Positions 36,846 to 45,525 are shown, numbered from the stretch's first letter. The stretch is DNA of 64,000 nt from Bacteroidales bacterium (GCA_015060965.1 SUXN01000011.1:1-64000); one strand, 5' to 3'. Notes: generated by a model from the sequence alone, not told the origin. Numbers and translations are program-made.

Positions 36846-39800
36846 ATGAAGAAAATCACGACCATTCTCTGCTTGTTGCTTATGGCGACAATAGCATTTG
36901 CCGATGAACCGTTCCGTAACCACAGGTACGATTCATTCAAGGTCCTTGAGACCAACAACGAGAGTATTGTATTCATCGGTAACAGCATCACCGACATGCA
37001 CTGCTGGCCCGAGGCCTTCAAGACATCAGACGGACGTTATCTGCCTATTGTGAACCGAGGCAACTCGGGCACATACTCAACCGAGCAGAGCAACAACCTC
37101 GAGAGCTACATCGCAGGCAAGCCCAAGAAGGTGTTCATGATGATAGGCACCAACGACATCGCGACATCGGGCGGCCTCAATTTCAGCGGCGAGCAGGTGC
37201 TGCAATATGTAAAGAGCATGGTGGATCGCATACACATGCGTTCGCCCCAGACAAAGATCTACCTTTATAGCATCCTCAACAACAAGACAAACAACCGCGT
37301 GGAGGCCACATGGCTGCACACCAACAAGATTGTAAAGGAGTATGTCGAGGCACAGGATGTCGAGTGGCTCACATACATCGACCTTTATGACAAGCTCACC
37401 GGCGTGGCACAGGGCGGCGTGTGGAGTTACGATTATCTGCACCTGACAGCTGCTGCCTACAAGGTGTGGTGCGAGACCATCTGCGAATACCTGGCCGAAG
37501 GCGAGGACTACACCGTAACCACCGTTTACCCAGACAACACATCAAGTGTTCAGAAAAACGGCAGTCTCAATGGTGCACACGGCATGCGCGCTACATACTT
37601 CAGTATGATGCCTATGAGCAGCGACGACGTGCTTGTCTTCGGTGACGAGTTCGTGAAGAACGGCGAGTGGCAGGAGTTGCTCGGCAACCCCAATGTAAAG
37701 AACCGCGGTACAGGCTGGGGCTACGGAGGTGACATTGCCACCACAAGCAAGCTTGTTGATGCGACCTTTGCAAGCACCGGCGTCACAAAAGAGGCTCCGA
37801 AGGCAATCTTCATATACACCGGTACAGGCGACTGCAACGGCAGCACAGCCATAGCTACAGTAAAGAGCAGCTACAAGACCCTTGTTGACAAGGTTGCGGC
37901 AAAGGCACCCACATCAAAGATTTACCTCCTTGCGCTGTGCCCGACAAACAATGCCACAACAAACACATCGCGCATCAAGGTTCTCAACGACTACATGAAG
38001 ACACTGGAAAGCGAGAACATCACTTTCATCGACACGTACACTCCCCTGCTCAACGGCAACGTTGCAGACACAAAGTATTTCTACCCGTCGAACTACCTCG
38101 GCGGCCTTGGATACGTGAAGATGGCGAACCTGATGAAGGATGCACTCCTTGAGGACTTCCCCACTGACAGCTACAGCGTGATAAGCGAGAGTGACGCCGA
38201 GGTGCGCCACGCACAGGCAACCTTGCGCAACACCCTGTCACAGGCCATTGCTCGCGGACAGGTTGTAGAGCGTGGCGATGCGATAGGACAGTATGATGCC
38301 GAAAAGATGAAGGAGTTCGACGCTGAACTCGAGAAGGCAAAGACCCTGCTTGAGAAGAGCAACCTCACCGAGGCTGAGGTTACAGAATTGGCTGCAAAGC
38401 TGAACGCTATTGTCGAGGCTGCCCTCTCAATGCCCAAGGCAAGCACCACAGACAACGAGCAGTGGTACCAGTTCACATCACTGCGCAGCCCGGAGCTGTA
38501 CATGACAGCCGAGGGCGAGGCTGCTGGCGTTGCAGGCAAGGACAACAGCGGCACATCGGCACTCTCTATGTGGAAGTTCGTTGACCGCGGTGACAACACG
38601 TTCGACATCGTGAACCGCAAATACGGCTCATACCTTAACCCTGTCGCCAACTACAACGCACAGATCACCACCACAAAGACAAAGCCGTCAAAGGGCTGGA
38701 CAGTAAGCTATGCAAATACTCCTTCTTATTATATAATCTCTTCGGGCGAGGTACAGCTCAACCAGACCGGTTCGGGCCAGAGTTTCGCTGTATTCAACTG
38801 GAGCAGCAGCACGAGTCTCGGCAGCGACCGTGGCGATACAGGTTGCCAGATTGCCATTGCCGAGGCAGCCGAGATTGAGGAGTTGCCTACCACATTCGAG
38901 TACATCATAGACAAGAGCAACGGTAACCTCTACCGTGGCACGACAGCCAACCAGAGCTGGAACAATGTGTGGAAAAGCAACGCCACTCCACAGCTGCAGT
39001 TCGGTTGCGGAACAATCAACAACATGAACTGGAGCGGCAACAACGTACAGCTGATGACAGGTACTGCCGGCAGTGCCACATACACACTGACACCGCCCGC
39101 AGGTTACGCAATCACCGACTACAGTTTCACCTTCACCAACAACGGACATACGACAGGCCTGAGCCTCACCATGGACGACGGTACAGAATATACAACCTCT
39201 ACAACATCGCAGACAATCAGCGGCAAAGGGCAGACCTTGAGCTCTGTAGCATTCACCCTTGCCGGCAGCAACGGCAAGGGCGTTGTCCTCACCGATTTTA
39301 CCGTAAAAATCAAAAACGACACTCCTGAGATGCCACAGATAAGCACTACCGGCAACGAGCATTGGTACTACATCACCAGTGCATCGGCCAAGGCATACTG
39401 CGCAGGCAAGGTAATCTACAACGACAACGAGACAGGGACTTTGCGCTTCGGCGACAAGACATTCAGCGCCGACCGTGTCTGGAGTTTCTGGGAGAAGGAC
39501 GGCAAGCTCGCCATCAAGAACTACAATGGCGAGTATTTCGGTACAGCAGGAGCAGGCACCGGCGGCAGCACTTCATTCGGAACAGTAGAAACAGCCAACT
39601 ACATCTACAACATACAGAGTTCTTACGGATTCTTCATCATCAAGGACAATGCCGTAGAGCTTCACGCACAGGAGGCAGGACAGGTAATTGTACGCTGGGG
39701 AGCCGAGGAAGGCGGCGCTTCATTGTGGCGCTTCGACGAGGTAGACACCAGCAACGCACTTGCCGAGTTCGCATCGTCAAAAGTGATACAGGGAAAGGTG

Positions 39801-41495
39801 AGCACAGGTATCGGAAACGTTGACCAGCCCATTGTGCGCTCGGCAATACGCATCAGCGGCCTTGAGGGCAACGTCGAGTTCCAAGGGGTAAAGGGTACAT
39901 TCCTTGGCGACGACAAGAATGACATCACCAACGTAAAGGCATACTTTGCGACCAACTCGCGCGAGCTCTTCATCGACGCCGACAAGAAGATGCCATGGCG
40001 TGACGAGAACGGACAGCAGTTCGGCGAGACCGTTACCCTGAACAGCGACGGCACATTCACCATAACAGGCACAAAGACACTTGCCCCCGGCGACCACTAT
40101 CTGTGGATTACATACGACATTGCCGATGACGCAAAGGAGGGTAACAAGGTAGATGCCAACATCACGGCATACACCATCGACGGCAAGGAGATTGCCGAGA
40201 GCATAGGCAACCCCGAGCACAACGTGACGATATTCCTTTCCGAAGGCGCAGTGCTGATGCCTATGGACAAGGGTTCACTATACTACCGTATACCGGCCAT
40301 CACAGTGACAAAGGACGGCAAGCGTCTTGTGACACTCACCGACGACCGCAAGAACCACAACAGCGACCTTCCCTCGCACTGCTACCTTGTGGCACAGTAC
40401 TCCGAGGACAACGGCCGCACATGGAGCGACCCTGTTACCGTTGCCGGAACTCCTGACACCGGCGGCGACTACGGTCACGGCGATGCATCGATAGTTACCA
40501 ACCGCGACAACGGCGAGATTGTAGGTATCATGACAAGCGCCGGAACATACGGCCACGGATTCTTTGCCGGAACAGCAGCACAGCCCCCACGCTGGAAGAC
40601 AATCACCAGCCGCGACGGAGGACTCACATGGGAAGCACCTGTTGACCACACCGACGACCTCTTCGGTGCCAACTGCTCCAACCCCAAGACAAAAACCTGG
40701 AAGAGCGGTTTCTCGGGCTCCGGTGCAGCGCTGCAGAAACGTGACGGAACACTCGTATCAAGTTTCGTCAACCGTCAGGCCGACAACAGCCAGCACTTCT
40801 ACTTCTTCATGAGCAAGGACGGCGGACAGAGCTGGTATGTTAGCGGCACAAGCGGCACAAGCGGAGCCGACGAGCCCAAGTCACTGGAGCGCAACAACGG
40901 CGACCTTGCCATCAGCGTACGTTCAAGCGGTTACAACTACTACAACTACACATCGGATGACGGCGAGACATGGCACCTGCCTTCACAGACACGCTTCACA
41001 AGCGGTATCTCGGGCAACGCCTGTGACGGCGAGTATATGGTATGGTGCTCTACATTGGAGGGCAACCCATGGGACATTGCATTGCAGACACTGCCAAACA
41101 GCCCGAGCAGACAGAACGTGAGCATCGCCCTCTCGACCGACGAGGGTGCCACATTCGGCACACCAAAGACAATCTGCCCGAGAGGCTCGGCCTACAGCGC
41201 TGCAGTCGTGCTCCCCGACGGCACATTGGGTGTATACTATGAGGAGAACGGAGTGTTCGGCGGCTACACCATGCGCTTTGTACGCTTCTCTCTCGACTGG
41301 GCAAGCAACGGCAAATACAAGTTCACCGAGGATGCACCGTTCTACCCCATCAAGTCGACAAATGGCACATCCATCGAGAACATTACAGATACAACCGTAA
41401 ATGACGGCGCCATCTATGACCTTCAGGGCCGCAAGGTAGAGAACCCGAGCAAGGGTATATATATAATCAATGGTAAAAAAGTACTTGTAAAGTAA
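36846..41495 (+). CDS. Giant secreted sialidase: two SGNH domains, lectin-like modules, GH33, sorting tail
   Basis: 1549 residues with a signal peptide (1-19). Residues 35-220 are an SGNH esterase with intact Ser47 ('FIGNSITD'), Asn103 ('GTND'), Asp196 and His199 ('DYLHL'). Residues 250-440 are a second SGNH-like domain that has lost the Ser (G266-D-E) and the final Asp/His. Residues 455-540 form a helical linker. Two related beta-trefoil-like modules ('NEQWYQF..', 'NEHWYYI..') flank a jelly-roll-like one. A sialidase N-terminal beta domain precedes GH33, which has R1148 in 'YYRIP' and five Asp-boxes (for example 'SEDNGRTW' at 1186, 'SRDGGLTW' at 1255, 'SKDGGQSW' at 1323). The end 'GIYIINGKKVLVK' is a sorting-type tail. 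It probably de-O-acetylates and releases sialic acid from host glycans at the cell surface. Confidence 0.92.
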   Translation: MKKITTILCLLLMATIAFADEPFRNHRYDSFKVLETNNESIVFIGNSITDMHCWPEAFKTSDGRYLPIVNRGNSGTYSTEQSNNLESYIAGKPKKVFMMIGTNDIATSGGLNFSGEQVLQYVKSMVDRIHMRSPQTKIYLYSILNNKTNNRVEATWLHTNKIVKEYVEAQDVEWLTYIDLYDKLTGVAQGGVWSYDYLHLTAAAYKVWCETICEYLAEGEDYTVTTVYPDNTSSVQKNGSLNGAHGMRATYFSMMPMSSDDVLVFGDEFVKNGEWQELLGNPNVKNRGTGWGYGGDIATTSKLVDATFASTGVTKEAPKAIFIYTGTGDCNGSTAIATVKSSYKTLVDKVAAKAPTSKIYLLALCPTNNATTNTSRIKVLNDYMKTLESENITFIDTYTPLLNGNVADTKYFYPSNYLGGLGYVKMANLMKDALLEDFPTDSYSVISESDAEVRHAQATLRNTLSQAIARGQVVERGDAIGQYDAEKMKEFDAELEKAKTLLEKSNLTEAEVTELAAKLNAIVEAALSMPKASTTDNEQWYQFTSLRSPELYMTAEGEAAGVAGKDNSGTSALSMWKFVDRGDNTFDIVNRKYGSYLNPVANYNAQITTTKTKPSKGWTVSYANTPSYYIISSGEVQLNQTGSGQSFAVFNWSSSTSLGSDRGDTGCQIAIAEAAEIEELPTTFEYIIDKSNGNLYRGTTANQSWNNVWKSNATPQLQFGCGTINNMNWSGNNVQLMTGTAGSATYTLTPPAGYAITDYSFTFTNNGHTTGLSLTMDDGTEYTTSTTSQTISGKGQTLSSVAFTLAGSNGKGVVLTDFTVKIKNDTPEMPQISTTGNEHWYYITSASAKAYCAGKVIYNDNETGTLRFGDKTFSADRVWSFWEKDGKLAIKNYNGEYFGTAGAGTGGSTSFGTVETANYIYNIQSSYGFFIIKDNAVELHAQEAGQVIVRWGAEEGGASLWRFDEVDTSNALAEFASSKVIQGKVSTGIGNVDQPIVRSAIRISGLEGNVEFQGVKGTFLGDDKNDITNVKAYFATNSRELFIDADKKMPWRDENGQQFGETVTLNSDGTFTITGTKTLAPGDHYLWITYDIADDAKEGNKVDANITAYTIDGKEIAESIGNPEHNVTIFLSEGAVLMPMDKGSLYYRIPAITVTKDGKRLVTLTDDRKNHNSDLPSHCYLVAQYSEDNGRTWSDPVTVAGTPDTGGDYGHGDASIVTNRDNGEIVGIMTSAGTYGHGFFAGTAAQPPRWKTITSRDGGLTWEAPVDHTDDLFGANCSNPKTKTWKSGFSGSGAALQKRDGTLVSSFVNRQADNSQHFYFFMSKDGGQSWYVSGTSGTSGADEPKSLERNNGDLAISVRSSGYNYYNYTSDDGETWHLPSQTRFTSGISGNACDGEYMVWCSTLEGNPWDIALQTLPNSPSRQNVSIALSTDEGATFGTPKTICPRGSAYSAAVVLPDGTLGVYYEENGVFGGYTMRFVRFSLDWASNGKYKFTEDAPFYPIKSTNGTSIENITDTTVNDGAIYDLQGRKVENPSKGIYIINGKKVLVK

Positions 41496-41501
41496 AAGAA
41501 A

Positions 41502-41807
41502 TTATAGATATTCGTCTATAGTTGACCTCTCTGGGCGCGCCCAGAGAGGTTTTTTTGTTCCAGCGGATGTGTCATCCGCTGGTGTTGAGGCAGGGGCTTG
41601 CAACCCCTTATACTCTATCGGGTCAGAGACCCTGACACTCATACCCGGCGGATAAATATCCGCCGAGACGGAGGATAGCGACTCGCTGATGACAATGGGT
41701 GCAATATCAGTGTCCTCACGGAATACCTTTCCGCTATCCACCATAAAGGCTGCACTTGCCTTTGCATTGGGTAACAGCTCTACGCTGTTGAAATTAAGAA
41801 ACTCCAT
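41502..41807 (-). CDS. Doubtful 101-residue frame running into repeat A
   Basis: An ATG at 41807 opens a frame whose first half ('MEFLNFNSVELLPNAKASAA') is unique. Its second half is translated from the structured repeat at 41560-41674 and runs on through the sialidase terminator. A canonical promoter lies upstream at 41928-41959. Its start codon sits in an inverted repeat (CTCCATAAT with ATTATGGAG). It may be a truncated gene captured by the repeat; I cannot assign a family. Confidence 0.25.
   Translation of the reverse strand: MEFLNFNSVELLPNAKASAAFMVDSGKVFREDTDIAPIVISESLSSVSADIYPPGMSVRVSDPIEYKGLQAPASTPADDTSAGTKKPLWARPERSTIDEYL
41525..41556 (+). terminator. Terminator of the sialidase gene
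   Basis: ACCTCTCTGGGC GC GCCCAGAGAGGT (41525-41550) followed by seven T. Textbook form. Confidence 0.93.
41560..41674. repeat. Structured dispersed repeat A, copy 1
   Basis: Four successive hairpins: CCAGCGGATG..CATCCGCTGG, AGGGGCTTGCAACCCCT, GGGTCAGAGACCC, and GGCGGATA..TATCCGCC. A copy about 90% identical, in the same orientation, lies at 42910-43024. The two flank the toxin-antitoxin pair. Confidence 0.8.
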
Positions 41808-41863
41808 AATCTTGCTTGTCTTGTAGCAAAATTATGGAGCGTATAAGGTGTGGTAAAAGACAG

Positions 41864-41916
41864 AATAAAAATAAAACGACCTGCCGATTTGAGCATTGTT
41901 AAGAGGCTTGGCAGGT
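41864..41916 (-). terminator. Minus-strand hairpin downstream of the antitoxin gene
   Basis: ACCTGCC (41879-41885) pairs with GGCAGGT (41910-41916). On the minus strand it is followed by CGTTTTATTTTTATT. It would end the toxin-antitoxin transcript and also lies just inside the transcript of the promoter at 41928-41959. Confidence 0.65.
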
Positions 41917-41927
41917 TCTACTGAGTA

Positions 41928-41959
41928 CAAAGATAATACAATCTTTGTTTTCACACAAA
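41928..41959 (-). promoter_or_regulatory. Canonical promoter at the 3' end of the antitoxin gene
   Basis: On the minus strand: TTTG, exactly 20 bases, TATCTTTG. The -33 box lies within the last antitoxin codons. Transcription would start near 41921, at once running into the hairpin at 41864-41916, so either a short RNA of about 60 bases or an attenuated mRNA is expected. Confidence 0.55.
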
Positions 41960-42262
41960 CGATGGCACAAACTGTATGCCAAGAATAGATGCAATTCTAA
42001 AGAAACTTGACAACTGAATATCCGCTTTACCTCGCTCTACACGTGCGATGTAACTTTGATCGCGTCCTAACTTTTCAGCGACCTCTTTTTGTGTCAATTT
42101 CAACTCCTTGCGACGCTCTTTGAGCATATTGCCATAAAACCATGCCAAAGACTGCTCGTCAAAATCATTGCGGGTTTCCGTACCATGAGTGCCGTATTTG
42201 TCATCGAGCATCTTGTTGGTAGTAGAAAGTTTTGCTAATTTGGTTTCATCAATCTTTCTCAT
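41951..42262 (-). CDS. HigA-type antitoxin (XRE helix-turn-helix)
   Basis: 103 residues. A Cro/C1 helix-turn-helix lies at about residues 48-100 ('LKLTQKEVAEKLGRDQSYIA', then 'RVERGKADIQLSSFFRIASI'). The N-terminal extension is likely the toxin-binding part. It starts 4 bases inside the toxin gene (ATGA overlap), with toxin first, the order of HigBA modules. It should neutralise the toxin and repress the shared promoter at 42629-42661. Confidence 0.9.
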   Translation of the reverse strand: MRKIDETKLAKLSTTNKMLDDKYGTHGTETRNDFDEQSLAWFYGNMLKERRKELKLTQKEVAEKLGRDQSYIARVERGKADIQLSSFFRIASILGIQFVPSFV

Positions 42263-42624
42263 AATTCAAGGTCTTTTAATATTTTCTCTGCTTTACTTAT
42301 CTGTTTCTTATAATCCTTTTCCGACTTTTTTAGAAAACCATTCAGCAAAAGTATTCGGGTGGATTGTATTATGTTGTCGTGGTCAATGGCAAATAGCACC
42401 GTCCTATATTCATTTGTTCCCACTGAAACACGCATTTCGTATAAATCAGTATTCACAAGATGTTTTACAAATTTGTTCGGTAACGCATAGACGGTCTGAA
42501 TAACATTGAAAACGTGCTCGAATTTCAACTTTACATTATCAGACAACCCATCGTAGAACTCTTCAAACTCCTGCGACTTATATATTACACGAATATCCGA
42601 TTTATCTGTGTTTGTATCATTCAT
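42259..42624 (-). CDS. HigB/RelE-type (Gp49-like) toxin
   Basis: 121 residues. RelE-fold strands and helices are visible: 'FEEFYDGLSDNVKLKFEHVF', 'LVNTDLYEMRVSVGTNEYR' and 'TVLFAIDHDNIIQSTRILLL', ending in the Lys-rich 'GFLKKSEKDYKKQISKAEKI' helix typical of HigB-2/Gp49 toxins. These cleave mRNA on the ribosome. The predicted transcription start is within a base or two of the ATG, so the mRNA would be leaderless or nearly so. The locus lies between two direct copies of repeat A, in the middle of a glycan-use region. Confidence 0.9.
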   Translation of the reverse strand: MNDTNTDKSDIRVIYKSQEFEEFYDGLSDNVKLKFEHVFNVIQTVYALPNKFVKHLVNTDLYEMRVSVGTNEYRTVLFAIDHDNIIQSTRILLLNGFLKKSEKDYKKQISKAEKILKDLEL

Positions 42625-42628
42625 AGTG

Positions 42629-42661
42629 CAAATATAACTAATTAGTCATATTCTAAACAAA
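42629..42661 (-). promoter_or_regulatory. Promoter and operator-like palindrome of the toxin-antitoxin pair
   Basis: On the minus strand: TTTG, 21 bases, TATATTTG. A perfect 10-bp palindrome ACTAATTAGT (42637-42646) lies directly against the -7 box, where a HigA dimer would block transcription. The toxin ATG (42622-42624) lies about 5 bases past the -7 box. Confidence 0.65.
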
Positions 42662-42909
42662 TTTCAAGAAAGAAAATATCACCCAAATAAGAAATTTAAC
42701 ATTTCACATAAACACTTCCATACCGTTTATCTCGAATATGCAAACATCGCGTATGGTGCGTATTTGACCTCGTCGAAGTTGCTTTTACTCACTTTGAAAG
42801 CTAAAACAAGTTTGGCTTTCATTCGCTTACTCGCAACATTCCCGGCTATCGAGGGTCAGAGTACAGATAACAGATAACAGAGTTGTTATTTAAGCGTAAT
42901 GCTTCGCCC
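42662..42909. other. Non-coding AT-rich stretch between the toxin gene and repeat A copy 2
   Basis: No gene is seen. It has short interrupted inverted repeats around 42765-42835 (GAAGTTGC.., GCTTTCATTCGCTTACTCGC) resembling the 20020-20075 stretch upstream of the MmcQ-like gene, possibly further dispersed repeat remnants. Confidence 0.35.
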
Positions 42910-43024
42910 CATCGGATTTAAAATCCGGTGGTGTTAAGGCAGGGGTTTGCAACCCCTTTTGTTCTATCGGGTCAGAGACCCTGACACTCATACCCGGCGG
43001 ATAACATATCCGCCGAGCCGAAGG
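42910..43024. repeat. Structured dispersed repeat A, copy 2
   Basis: The same four-hairpin layout as copy 1: ATCGGATTT..AAATCCGGT, AGGGGTTTGCAACCCCT, GGGTCAGAGACCC, GGCGGATA..TATCCGCC. Arms differ by compensatory changes in places, so the structure appears to be kept. Confidence 0.8.
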
Positions 43025-43027
43025 AAG

Positions 43028-43096
43028 AAATCTCTGTATTAGTATTGCTTGAGATCCCTCGTCGCTTCGTTCTGTCGGGATGACAGGTTCACGGTC
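43028..43096. repeat. Dispersed intergenic repeat, family B, copy 3
   Basis: AATCTCTGTATTAG.. then GAGATCCCTCGTCGCTTCGT and TCTGTCGGGATGACAGG. It directly abuts repeat A copy 2. Related to 27611 and 33701. Confidence 0.6.
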
Positions 43097-43193
43097 TGAT
43101 AGGACTCATGCCGAACTCAAGCTGAATAGATACAAAACGTGAAAAAAATGTTTTTTTACACATTCATTTGTACGACTTTCGCCCGTTTGTTGT

Positions 43194-43201
43194 TATATTC
43201 G
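43194..43201 (+). promoter_or_regulatory. -7 promoter element of the esterase gene
   Basis: TATATTCG (TAnnTTCG form), 24 bases before the ATG at 43225. A TTTG at 43167-43170 is 23 bases upstream, slightly too far for a standard -33. Confidence 0.4.
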
Positions 43202-43224
43202 CATATTGAAAAATACACAACACA

Positions 43225-45390
43225 ATGAAAAGGCTCTTTCTGGCATTAATACTTGCGTTGCCGCTGCTGGCAATAGCACAAGAAAAGAAAAAGGTTGCCT
43301 GCGTGGGCAACAGTGTCACATACGGATACGGGCACAAGAACCCGGCAGAGACATCGTACCCCACACAGCTGCAGCAGCTGCTGGGCGACGATTATGAGGT
43401 GCGTAACTTCGGCCACTCGGGTGCTACCCTCCTGAACAAGGGACACCGCCCGTACACCACCCTGCCGGAATACAAGGCCGCACTCGAATGGCAACCGGAC
43501 ATTGTTGTCATACACCTTGGTCTCAACGACACGGACCCGCGCAACTGGCCCAACTACCGCGATGAGTTCTTCGCCGACTACACCGGTATCATTGACAGCT
43601 TCAAGAAGGCACACCCCGACGGCAACCCGCAGATTTTCGTATGCCGCATGACGCCTATCTTCCATTGGCACCGCCGTTTCAAGAGCGGCACACGCGACTG
43701 GTACTGGCAGATACAGGAGGAGATAGAGAAGATTGCAAAACACGGCAACTATGAGCTAATTGACCTGAGCCGCTACCTCTACAGCCGCCCCGACCTGATG
43801 CCCGACGCCCTGCATCCCAATGCCGAAGGTGCCGGTATCATAGCAAAACAGGTATATTCGGCAATAACCGATGACTGCGGCGGGCTGTCATTGCCTGCAA
43901 TATACAGCGACAACATGGTGGTGCAGCGTGATGTTCCTTTTGTCGTAAGCGGAACAGCCGATGCGGGCAAGGAGATTATTGTAAGCTTCGGCCGGCAGAA
44001 GAGGGTGACAAAGGCTGCCCAGGACGGCAGTTGGAAGGTACGCTTTACTCCCATGATGGCCGACGGCATGAAATATACAATTACCGTAGAATGCGGAAAA
44101 GAGAAGATAAAGTTCAACAATGTAGTCGTTGGCGAGGTGTGGCTCTGCTCGGGCCAGTCGAACATGGCATTCATGGTAAAGGAGAGCTCACACATAGAGC
44201 AGAGCCTCGCCAACATGAAAGGCAAGGATATACGTCTTTATGACATGAAGCCGCTTGTCCTCACCAACAACATCGAGTGGGATTCCGTTGACCTTGTCAA
44301 GCTCAACCGCCACGGACACTATCTGCCCACAGCATGGCAAGAGCAGGACAAGAAAAACGTGAGTGACTTCTCGGCTGTAGCCTACCACTTCGGTGCCATG
44401 CTTGCCGACTCGTTAGGCGTTCCTGTGGGACTTATATGCAATGCCGTGGGTGGAGCACCTGCCGAGGCTTTCATTGACCGCAAGACACTTGAGTTCAACC
44501 CCACGTTGGTAGACATACTCTACAACTGGAAGGAGAATGACATGATACAGGACTGGTGTCGCGGACGTGCCGTAAAGAACAGCGCCAAGAGCAACAACAA
44601 ACTGCAGCGTCACCCCTACGAGCCCTGTTACCTTTACGAGACCGGTATCGCACCCATTGCCTGCTACCCCATCAGAGGTGCCATCTGGTACCAGGGAGAA
44701 TCCAACGCACACAACGTGGAGCTGCACGAGGTTATATTCCCCACCCTTATCGAGAGCTGGCGCAAGACCTGGGAGAACCCCGAGATGCCGTTCTACTTTG
44801 TACAGCTGTCGGGCATCAACCGCCCGTCATGGCCACACTTCCGCGACTCGCAGCGCAGACTCGCCGAGAAGATTCCATTCTGTGACTATGCCGTATCGAG
44901 CGACAAGGGACACCCCACCGACGTACACCCCAAGGAGAAGGCTCCTGTGGGCGAGCGTCTTGCACGTCTTGCACTCAACCAGACATACGGCATGAGCCAC
45001 GTTGCACAGCATGGCCCTACACCGGCGAGAGCGTTCAGCTTCAGAGGAAAAACCGTCATTGAATTCAGCAACGCAATAGAGCTGAAGACAAGCGACGGCA
45101 AGGCATTGCGCAGCCTGGAGATAGCCGATTCAATAGGCTGTTTTACTCCTGTCGACTTTGAGAAGCAGGCAAAGATTGAGGGCAACCGCATAATCATCGA
45201 AGGCACTGCACACCGCGTGCGCTACGGTTGGAAGCCTTTCACCGATGCGAACCTTATAAACGAGGCCGGCCTCCCTGCAAGCACATTCGAACTCAAGGTC
45301 AATACGGAACCCTGGAAATTGGGGCGCAAAAGACCAAGACCAGGCAGCCATGCCGACAACGCACCAAGTGCGACAAAGACAAGGCAATGA
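43225..45390 (+). CDS. Two-domain sialate O-acetylesterase (SGNH + SASA)
   Basis: 721 residues with a signal peptide (1-18, '..LLAIAQ'). Residues 22-215 are an SGNH hydrolase: Ser30 in 'VGNSVTYG', 'GLNDTDP' and the Asp/His of 'PDALHPNAEG'. Residues 225-310 are a beta-sandwich linker. Residues 305-690 are a SASA (sialate O-acetylesterase) domain with Ser312 in 'LCSGQSNM', 'AIWYQGESNAHN' and Asp566/His568 in 'HPTDVHPKEK'. This matches the Bacteroides EstA-type double esterase, which removes O-acetyl groups that block sialidases. It complements the sialidase 1.7 kb upstream. The last 25 residues ('LGRKRPRPGSHADNAPSATK') are basic and low-complexity, unlike the family, and no sorting tail is present. 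Confidence 0.93.
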   Translation: MKRLFLALILALPLLAIAQEKKKVACVGNSVTYGYGHKNPAETSYPTQLQQLLGDDYEVRNFGHSGATLLNKGHRPYTTLPEYKAALEWQPDIVVIHLGLNDTDPRNWPNYRDEFFADYTGIIDSFKKAHPDGNPQIFVCRMTPIFHWHRRFKSGTRDWYWQIQEEIEKIAKHGNYELIDLSRYLYSRPDLMPDALHPNAEGAGIIAKQVYSAITDDCGGLSLPAIYSDNMVVQRDVPFVVSGTADAGKEIIVSFGRQKRVTKAAQDGSWKVRFTPMMADGMKYTITVECGKEKIKFNNVVVGEVWLCSGQSNMAFMVKESSHIEQSLANMKGKDIRLYDMKPLVLTNNIEWDSVDLVKLNRHGHYLPTAWQEQDKKNVSDFSAVAYHFGAMLADSLGVPVGLICNAVGGAPAEAFIDRKTLEFNPTLVDILYNWKENDMIQDWCRGRAVKNSAKSNNKLQRHPYEPCYLYETGIAPIACYPIRGAIWYQGESNAHNVELHEVIFPTLIESWRKTWENPEMPFYFVQLSGINRPSWPHFRDSQRRLAEKIPFCDYAVSSDKGHPTDVHPKEKAPVGERLARLALNQTYGMSHVAQHGPTPARAFSFRGKTVIEFSNAIELKTSDGKALRSLEIADSIGCFTPVDFEKQAKIEGNRIIIEGTAHRVRYGWKPFTDANLINEAGLPASTFELKVNTEPWKLGRKRPRPGSHADNAPSATKTRQ

Positions 45391-45481
45391 CAAAGCAGCT
45401 GGATTCGACAATGCCGTTAGCTAATGACAGGGATTTCCCACACAAGGTTATTGACTTTAGCCCCTACGGCTTTTAAGCAAG

Positions 45482-45525
45482 GCTGACGCCTTCGGGCTTT
45501 TTATCTAATGCTGACGCCTTCGGGC
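45482..45525. repeat. Short direct repeat GCTGACGCCTTCGGGC
   Basis: Two identical 16-bp copies at 45482-45497 and 45510-45525, spaced 28 bases apart, each with a GCC-TTC-GGC mini-hairpin. Non-coding region after the esterase gene. Confidence 0.6.

Noticed and set aside
41560..43096. CRISPR array
   Set aside because: Only two long repeats separated by genes, no regular spacers and no cas genes.
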